Assembly: GCF_001039355.2 (NCBI RefSeq)
Contig: NW_019773513.1
Coordinates: 1,033,193-1,097,192 of the forward strand
Length of the DNA stretch: 64,000 bases
DNA from: Lingula anatina
Taxonomy: Eukaryota; Brachiopoda; Lingulata; Lingulida; Lingulidae
Direction: 5' to 3'
Shown here: positions 55,152-64,000 of the stretch, one piece after another
Numbering within the stretch: position 1 is the stretch's first letter
Layout of the letters: the number at the start of each line of letters is the position of its first letter
Made by a program: the position numbers and the translations under genes
Notes under the pieces: generated by a model
The model's database searches: none
The model's input: the letters and a program-made list of their open reading frames with translations, nothing else
Told to the model about the DNA's origin: nothing

Positions 55152-56873
55152 GTTTGGAGGTAGGAAACACCCTGGACCAAATGACTCCTCACGCTGAGTT
55201 AATGACAGTTTTTCTCTGAGATTTTTTTCTTCGTTGTGTTATCTTGCTGGTGCCATCTCGTAAGCCTAGGGTTTCTTTAAGCATTAGCAATATTTTTGCC
55301 TGCTCTGAGTGTTGGCTTACACCACGCCCATGAATCGTAGGTGTGAAGCAATCATTCTAGAGCACGGAATACCAATTAAGAAGAATGATATTGCCAGCAG
55401 TGGTTTATGACAAATCCTGCTGTAATAATAGGATGGAATGTGACAACAGTGCAATAAGGCAATACTCAGTCAACAATGGTGACTTAAGTTCCAAAGCTTG
55501 GTTTAAGCATACGGCATTTCTAGCAAACTAATTTATATTGCGCACTTCTTGTTTTTCTTCGTGCCCAGTGTCTGAATAAGTTTCCGCTGCCTTCCAGAGC
55601 TTTCTGCAAACTAAAGCTCTCTGCTTCAGTTCCACTGCCCTGCAGTTTATTAAGAAAGCAAATTGCTTCGTCTCTGTTTTTTTTTTGTTTTTTTTTGCCA
55701 ATTTGCTATTCAATCAACAGCCAGTGCATTGAAACACAAGTAGCATCTAATAGCTGTCTCTTAGTGAAGAGGCATCTTGTCTCGGAGATTGTCCATGATA
55801 CATATCATAAATAAATGTCAATGCCTATTAACACTCCTGCCCAGGCAGGTGGTACTGTCATAATGGGCGACAGAGACATTTGTAGGAAACAATTCCCCCG
55901 TGGAAATTCAAACATGTTCCATTGTACCACATACATAAATATATATATTCCTGGTCATGGATTTCTTCTCCCACTCAAGATATATTTAATTAAAGCTCTG
56001 CTTCTTCTTTACCGATGAATACGTCTTGTTCAGATTCTGTTTCCAGATTGGAACCAACTCATAAAGTGCTTCTTGTCAGAAAATTAATTTGTCAGTTATT
56101 GGATTCTCTCCTAGGCTGAATGGTCTTAATAAATTTTCTCCTGTTCTGCACCGCTACATATGAATGTCATTTTTCTCCCGTATTCTTGCAGGCAGAACAA
56201 AAGACCCAAAATGTGTCTATCTGAAGATTTCTCCGGTCATGGATTCAAGCCTGTCATGCGACTTTCATTCCTGTCAGTTCCTTGAGTTCAGAAAATGGTC
56301 CAAAATCCTGGATTTTTAAAGAATCACATCACCATTGTGGAAATTAAAAACTCCCTGTCAATACTGCTTGCTCATATCCTGCAATAAGAAAATAAAAAAT
56401 GATAAAACTTGTCAATCAAGTGACAAATAACTCTTTTAAAGAGTAATGATTTTTTTCTCCTTTGTGTGGAAGCCTTTTTATTGACTGGGTGAGAAGATAA
56501 ATTGTGCATGAAAAAAGACACAAAATCCTGACTTGTCACTCTTACCAAATAGAGATTAAATTGACCTTTAAATGTTGTGGTGTTTCCTAGAAAAAGGGGA
56601 GACAAGTCAGAGAACAAGTCACCTTCTTTGTGCTACATTCTAAAGAAGTAAAATGATAGATTAACTTACTACTAAAAAAATCAATTTCTAAAAGGGGGGG
56701 AGACGCGATGCATTTTGGTGTTGAGCAGACATGTTTTGAAAACTACCTTATTATATTCCAGTTATGAAAGAGTCTACAATAACACAACATAATTCACAAG
56801 CTGAAGGCGTCCAAGACTCCTGTAATTAAATTGGACCTTATGGTTTGGAAAACATCCATAGAAATGACATATA

Positions 56874-57164
56874 GCGCATTCAGAACAGATGATCCATGGA
56901 CTAACTGATCCGCTGACTAAATATGGCCGACCCCACTCAAAAGCAGTGCTGCATATTCTCCTAATGGTCTCCCTGCCTCCACATGCATCACTGAATAGGT
57001 CAAATCTTGGCTCTCAAGGTTTAATTGCAAGGCCCCTGCAGGACGGCGAGTGGAGGTGGGGAGGCACCAGGCAATTGCTCAATGCTGCTTTTACGCGAGT
57101 CAGCCATGTTTAGTCCACGTATCAGTTAGTCCACATGGATCAACCTGTGCTGAATCAGAATGCC
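56874..57164. mobile_element. ~290-bp fold-back element
   Basis: The left arm has GCATTCAGAACAG, GATCCATGGACTAACTGATC and GACTAAATATGGCCGAC. The right arm read backwards has GCATTCTGATTCAG, GATCCATGTGGACTAACTGA and GGACTAAACATGGCTGAC. Arms of roughly 115 bp diverge more than those at 25827, implying an older insertion of a related family. Target duplication not resolved. Confidence 0.75.
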
Positions 57165-58837
57165 CTCTTAATCTATCATATTCTATGACAGATGTACTGG
57201 GAAATTTTCTGCCTTTTCTCCCCAACGCAATTGCAACAGAGCCGCTAACACTTGGGCAGTTCCAGGCCTGATAAACAATAATTGCCGTATGCTACCAGGA
57301 ACCTTAGTTTTGGGAACAATTTTGAATTGAACATGAAGGAGGCATAGAACACTTTTTGTAATCACCTCTAAAAATTACAAATAATGGCAATCTTCATGTG
57401 AAGTCTGTAAAAAATGTGGCATTTTCCAGCCTTGAAGTTCCCTTAATAACAATTTTTCAGGCACCATAAGACCACGCATTTTTTTCAGTCACCATACAAC
57501 CATTCACGTTAAATTTACTTAATAAGCCAATTAACAGAGAATTCCCTGTACACAGGAAACGAGGGGAAAATTATCCTTATTATCCATCTTCATGACAGAA
57601 ACCAATTAGCTTTGTCATTTTCGCTGCAAGGGGAGAAGACTTCATAATAAGAGTACCGATCACATTTCAGTATCAGCGAAAACTGGGAGGATTCTTTTAC
57701 AAAAAAACTATATGGTTGTATCGTGACACTTCTGCAAATGTCAGAATCATTCTTCTTGTGAGAGTCAAAATAAACAGATGACACAGCACGTGATTTATAG
57801 TGCTTCAACAAGATGATGTGATTTCACAGAACTCATACACATATACACACAAACATGCTCCAAATTTATATATTTGTGGAAGTTAATTGTATTCTGTGCC
57901 AATATGTGTTTTTTTTCCTCTTAATTTGAGAACATACCGTGTTTTACATCAGAATTAGATCCCTGGAGGTGTAAGGGTGTGCACACACATGAGCACATGT
58001 ACCACAACTGTGAAAACATGTTATCACAGAAGTCATTATGCTCACTCCAGAAAAAAATCTTTATTTTTAAAAAAATATCTAGACCAACTAAGTTCAATCA
58101 CAGTAAGATCACAATATGGTTGGCATTACTGTTCACTGTTTCATCCTATTTCACTGTCTGTAACACTGCTCAGATGTGGTGGTTGAGACATACAACAATT
58201 GTTTTAAGATGTGGTAGTTGTGACTGACAATAATGTGTTCAAGCAATGCAACGGCAGTCTGTGCCTGTACTATGTACCTTTTTTTTTTTTTTTTTTTTGC
58301 AAAATATTCAATTCAATTATTTTTCCGGTACCTGCTGTCCAAGACTAGTTTTATGGAAGTACAGTACTAGTATGTGCACAACATTCTTCAGTTTAGTCAT
58401 ACGGATAGAACATAGTACCAAAACACAGTCAGATTCAAACAACAAGGCAGTAAACTAAGCTAAAAGAATGTATCAAATACATTTTTTTTTGGCTATGGTG
58501 AAATAAAATTCTGTATCAACCATCCAGTGCAAGCCTCATGGCAAGAGGTTACTAACCCATCCCATAAACATCACCACTTATTTTCAAGTATCGAGTTTAA
58601 CTGTCTTTATTTACGTCACACAGACAGAGATTGCAGTAATTTGGCAATATTTGCTTCTATTTCCAGCTGCAAGATTCTATTCTTACTGTTCCTTGCTATC
58701 ACGAGGACCATGTTAGTGCAGGAGCCCGTCAATAAGCAACAGATTAGGTTATCTAATGATAGAAGGCAAAGTTATTGGAGAAATGAAAAAGGTTCAAATT
58801 AGAACTGCTTGTAATCAATACAGAGCAATTGTCCAAA

Positions 58838-58876
<39 letters not shown>

Positions 58877-59334
58877 TACAGAACTGACAAATTATCTTTA
58901 AAGCAAGGAGGTCAGAAAAAAGAATGAGACAAAATAAAACTAGCAATCAGTTTAAGAAAAATGTACTGGAAAAATACAATCAACTATCCTTCTCTCGCAA
59001 AATAATTGTTAAGTCTAAAAGACTGTCAGTCACTGAATAAACAGGACAGTAATTAATTAGGTGCCCCTGGTTCATCTTTCTTGGCTTAATGATGTATTCC
59101 AAAGAGACAATCCAATTAATTGTCTCTGCTGTATTACAATAATCAATGGACCTGTCTGTATTCTGACCACATCTGAAGCCCTTTTTACATTTAGCTGTAA
59201 ATTTTTCTGTACTTTAACAGTTTGACTGGTTCTGATATATATATAAAAACAACTGAATGATGATTACAAATATGAGCCTATATTAATAAGCTCTTATTTT
59301 AAACAGACAGAGATCACTCAAAGACATGAGAAAC

Positions 59335-59659
59335 AGGCCTACCCAACTACCAGACTCGGCACCGAATCCTGGTTCGATCTACCGGTGAGGTTGATTGGAC
59401 CACACTACCCGTTTTCAAGGTGTGCTTCAGTACGCACTTTGAAGTATCAGATGCCACACCGCTCTTGCCTGGTACACGATGTGATAGTGATGATTCTCAG
59501 TGGGGTTGGATAGTATTGCATCATCACCCAAAATTTGTTCGGGGTATTATACTGTGAAATGCGTACCAACCCACACCTTGAAAATGGGTAGTAGAGTGGT
59601 CCGATCTACTGGTGAATTTGGGATCATTCGGTGCCGAGTCTGGTAGTTGGGTATGCCTA
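59335..59659. mobile_element. 325-bp MITE with ~90-bp inverted ends
   Basis: The left end AGGCCTACCCAACTACCAGA and the right end (reverse complement AGGCATACCCAACTACCAGA) both continue with CTCGGCACCGAAT and, further in, TTTTCAAGGTGTG. AGAAAC occurs on both sides (59329-59334 and 59660-59665), a possible 6-bp target duplication. Confidence 0.8.
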
Positions 59660-60188
59660 AGAAACTCAGTGATATTATAAGGACAAAAAAAAAAAAAAAG
59701 AATTCATAAATATATTAAATCATACCACTACCTGTCGGTCTCACTGATAACAGTACAACTGAAGAAAAATGAAGAAAATTCCAAAATATGCCTTTCTGTT
59801 ATAAAAAAAAAAAAAAAATCTCTTTTTCTGTAACCGCTGAAATGTTACATGCCAGCATACACCAATCTCCGACCATGTTGTTGCTGCGGTCACACACAAC
59901 TAATCACGACATAAAAACCCGCATCAGATGACTGTGACCCATTCCACCGATCACCTCCCTAACCCAGCAGGCCAAGTCAATACATCAGCCTGGAGTGACG
60001 GGTCAAATGAGCTGCCAAGAAACCACAGCTATCATCAGCCCGACAGGCAGAACCAGGCCAGCCTATTTAATTTCCATTAATCTTAGATAATCACTTAAAA
60101 GCGGAAGCTGGGAACTTTACTCTCTGCGGCTCTCCTCTCTGCAAAAATGTCACCTATAGATGGTGTAAATTGTAAGCACGGATCAGCT

Positions 60189-60225
<37 letters not shown>

Positions 60226-62114
60226 ATAAGAGAGAAGATTGAAGGGAAATTTCTTTTTCTTTTCAGCTTCCCTGATGGCAGTCCCCAATGAGTTCTGTCA
60301 TAAGAGTGTCACATCTATCACCAAGCAAGATGAGATCTGGCCATTGTTATGTAGATCCAATATATCGCAATAATGTTCAACACAAAAGGGAAGAAGCAAC
60401 ACTGGTGTTTAACTGCCTCAGTTGACATCAATCACAAAGATAATAGGATGGAAAAAATAACAAAAAACATTAAGAACATTTTATCTATACATACCAGGAC
60501 CTCTTCCATTTGTTTCCTCCCTCCATCTCTCCCTTTCTCTCATTATTCCACATCTTTTTTCTTTCGTCATTCTATAGATCTCTTCATGAACAGTACCTTT
60601 ACACTGCCAAGTTGTAAGCAACAGTTCACATCCCAAGCAATCTCTAAAATTCCACATATTTGTACCATGTTTACAGCATCGGTATTAATTCAACATGTAA
60701 CTGGTGTTACCTTGTATACATCTAAATAGAACATCGACATCGCCACAGTATAAGCAACAGCTTACCAGCAAGGCACCTCTGATATAGCTGCATAACTACC
60801 TTGTTTACAACACTAGCGTTAATTTAACAAATTTCCTCTTCCTCTGTCTGCATAGTATGTACGTAACACATACAAAGACTCGATTTGCAACATGTTTTCT
60901 GTATCAGACTCTTCTTAAATATGGTGGCCCCTGCTGAATGAACAGGCCTGAGATTTGGTTCTCAATAAATTCTCTGGAAATCATGAAATCTCATAAAAAT
61001 ATTACCTTCCTGAGTTTTTGACTTTTCATCTAGCTTCTTACACATCCTTTGAGTCGAAACTTGTCTGCAAAGATCACTAATGGAACTAACTCTCAACTAC
61101 TAGTAAAGATCAATTTCAAAAAGAATCTGAAAGTCCACTTACCCAATTATTTTAGTCTTTAGACTAAGCCCCTCGAGCAATTTCTAATGGACAATGATTT
61201 TTACTCTCACTCGTCACAATATCTCATTTAGGTACGTCAGGTATATATATTTATTTGGGCCACTGAGGGCATAAAACATTCCTAGACCAATATCGCTGGC
61301 TCAAATTTACGCAGACGTCAACCCACGCCTGGCAGTCCAAATCTAGGACCCATCACTACTAGAGTCTAAATCAAGTCCAGAAAGGTGAAAGACTCCATGA
61401 CACAGGGCCTCTGTATTATATGTGACATGCATGAAAATGGACATGCTTTAAAAGCATACATACTAGTACATATGATTTCACAGTTTCACAGCCAATTACA
61501 CACAACTTAATGCATCAGTGTTTCACCGCCAGACGAGAATTAAATGAAGCCAGCGACCTGGTCAATAAATCACGAACATTCTTCCTTTTTCTATATACCG
61601 ACATTGTGTTTATTGATATTTTCTTTACAGGATCCAGTTAGCTCAGGTACACAGCAGTGACAGGGTGACAGGGTCTATTAACCTTCCACAGCTTGGAATT
61701 AAACAAACAGCAGTGCTCACAGAGGCAGAGGTATTAAGAACTCCTGTCTCCAAGGAACAACTTGGGGAGTTTGAGCAAACATACAGTAAAATTCTCGTAT
61801 TATGTCATTCATGGATAGTGTGTTTATTCTAGCCATCAATCTAAACCCAATGTGATGTTTTTTTTATAGAAAAACTTACTTTAAAATTTACTTTACTTTT
61901 GTGACAAGTGGTCAACACTAAATAACCAGTGGTCAGATGTCAGTAAATTTTCCAGGTATACGTCTTCCTGTGCAGACCCTTACTAGTAAATATGCTATTT
62001 TGCTTGATATCATTAAGATTTTTCTCCCATAAAGGATTAGTATAAATTTGTTTTTTTCCTTGAAGGAGGCATATTTTGATGATTCAAGCAGTAGGAGTTA
62101 ATGAGACTTATGTA

Positions 62115-62183
<69 letters not shown>
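62115..62183. repeat. (GT)n(GA)n compound microsatellite
   Basis: About twelve GT units pass directly into more than twenty GA units. Confidence 0.95.
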
Positions 62184-62188
<5 letters not shown>

Positions 62189-63207
62189 CCTGTGGAGAAG
62201 CTGCAATAACTCTATCCCCATCCTACAAACAAGAGGATAAAGAAAAATCTGGTGAGGGCAAACAAATACTCATAAATATCCAGATATGAATGGCATATTA
62301 GCCCTACTTTACCACCATTTCACCAAGGGGTAGATGATAAACCAGTGTTCCCGCTGCTAGTACAAGACATGTGCCCTATAGCCTGTGGATAAAGCAAGCA
62401 TAGCTGTAAACAGAGCTAATAAAACATTCACCTAACTTTATACCTGATGGGGAAAAGGAAATGTTGGCCTTTTATAAAACATGCCTTTATTTGAATGAAT
62501 CCTGACCATGGGTTTGGTCGATTCCGAAGCATTAAAAAAAAAAAACTCTGAAATATTACCAAGTACTTCCCCTGCACCATCTCCCTCAAAAAAATTGTTA
62601 CATCCAAGAAAAAAAGTGTAATAAAAAGAAGCATTTTGTACCTCATGTTTATCTAAACAAACACTTACTGAAAGTACCATTTAACTGCTTCATATTGTTT
62701 ACAATCAAACAGCAAAATATTGAAGCACATTATGCAAAATCTTTCAATATTCTGTTTTGACTACGACAGGAAAGAATTGATTGTAGATCATTCAAGGCTC
62801 AAAGTCAACAAGAATGTCATAATTGCAAATGAATGGAATAGATTTCAATCCTTACGAACAGAATTCAAATACAAATCTAGTATAAATGCCTGTTAATAGT
62901 TTCTCTACAGGATGAAAAGAGATTATAAAGTTAACATTCGGTTGATGCTGGTTACTGAGAAAAATACTGAAATTTTAACCTCAAAAATTTCTTCTTAATG
63001 CACTTCATGGAACTTATAAAATATACTGTAGTTATAACCATTCTGTCTAAGCATACTCAGATTGCTTTTCACCTCCACAAACAAGGAACAATCATGGACA
63101 AAGCCAACTAACTACATGAAGTCAAGGTTTTTATCAAGCTATTTATTGCTATCATTGAAACTCTGAACACCGAATATCAACCAGGTATCAGTCCTACTAT
63201 GATCAGA

Positions 63208-63760
63208 TACCCCATTCACACTACAGTTGCAAAAATGCGCATTTCTATAATCCGAATTTTTCGTTAGGAATCCGATTCGGTATTGCGTTCACACACGCTA
63301 AGCGAATCCGAATCCCACGTTGAAAATTTCAGGTTTAACTTCCTGTTTTGAACACTCGCGCATGCGCCGCACAGAAAATCTTAAAATACCAACAACAATT
63401 TGTGACGACAAATGCAAGTCTAAAGACATTCCAGCATTCTTGAGGAGTATAAGATGGCAAAATAAGTTTGTTTCCTCATGTTGTAGTGAGTGGCGACCTC
63501 CAAATACGTTTGGTGCAATCGCTAAAGTAATAAACAAGCGTTCATAGATACCCGCACTTATCTGCACGCATGTGCAGTTAGATCTGTACAGGTGTCGATT
63601 CCGGTAAGTTATCCGGATCGCGCTTAGAAATCCACCTCGCTTGCAGGATTTTGAAAATGCGCATTACAAAAATCCTCTTGCGTTCACACTACTGCATTTA
63701 TTCGAATTGTGACCTAATTCGCAATTTATCCGGATAACTGAGCGTAGTGTGAACGGGGTA
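63208..63760. mobile_element. 553-bp non-autonomous DNA transposon
   Basis: The left end TACCCCATTCACACTACAG and the right end (reverse complement TACCCCGTTCACACTACGC) form inverted repeats. A second, inner inverted pair (ATCCGGATAA / AATCCGAATT-like, AATGCGCATT) lies inside. AGA flanks both sides. The interior is CpG-rich and has short ORFs on both strands that overlap each other, none resembling a transposase. Confidence 0.75.
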
Positions 63761-64000
63761 AGAGTGTACTTGGATACCATATCATTAATTTTTATTGAAG
63801 TCATGACTCATGAGGAGAGATGGGAGTAAATGGGGAGCCACAAAGATTGATGGTTATTTAGTAATTTAACTGATAGGTGGACCAGATGTGTGATAAGGTG
63901 TTAGGTAGACTGACAGACAGACAGACATATAAGCATGTAGAAAGAGATACAGAGACATGGAGAGAGAGAGAGAGAGAGAGAGAGGTAATAAATCAAGAGA

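Larger units (their letters stand above)
55152..64000. other. Region upstream of kinase exon 1a, no gene supported
   Basis: It may contain the kinase promoter and untranslated exons, but none can be fixed. It contains three transposon-like elements (56874, 59335, 63208), GA microsatellites at 58840-58874, 60190-60220, 62130-62183 and 63958-63983, and a GC-richer block near 59860-60150. Confidence 0.55.

Noticed and set aside
59380-59400. tRNA B-box-like word GGTTCGATCTACC
   Set aside because: It lies in a MITE arm with no A box or cloverleaf around it.

Overview
This is a nuclear genome window from a bilaterian animal. The evidence is GT-AG introns, AATAAA signals, AT-rich introns, microsatellites, fold-back DNA transposons, and animal versions of MRPL2, LSM8 and a PCTAIRE kinase. 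A lophotrochozoan-like marine invertebrate is my guess, but nothing in the sequence fixes the phylum. No bacterial features, CRISPR arrays or operons are present.

Layout. (1) 1-6187, plus strand: the 3' part of a multi-exon gene ending in a dilysine tail. It is possibly the BLOC-2 subunit HPS3, which I hold only as a candidate. (2) 7680-11264, minus strand: a complete four-exon mitochondrial ribosomal protein uL2m gene (MRPL2, 324 codons). (3) 11873-13862, plus strand: a complete four-exon LSM8 gene (96 aa), head-to-head with MRPL2 across about 0.6 kb. (4) 13863-21777: LSM8 3' flank, inflated by two further copies of its last exon and downstream sequence. (5) 21778-55151, minus strand: a complete PCTAIRE-type cyclin-dependent kinase (CDK16/17/18 group) with 14 shared exons and three candidate first exons, at about 55.1, 45.6 and 40.7 kb, all ending in the same splice phase. 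(6) 55152-64000: upstream sequence with no supported gene, only repeats and transposons.

The assembly is imperfect and this changes how the window must be read. Single-base N joins at 2964, 14464 and 17710 coincide with near-identical repeated blocks, so the repeated exons look like unmerged overlapping or haplotype contigs. A 123-base N gap lies at 36683-36805.

The genes look like ordinary housekeeping and signalling genes and share no obvious pathway. The unusual content is structural: several non-autonomous DNA-transposon families with recognisable target-site duplications, a promoter-like 389-base block joined to LSM8 intron sequence, a tandem repeat that copies a splice donor, a small ORF nested in an MRPL2 intron, and alternative first exons in the kinase. 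I found no convincing new biological system.
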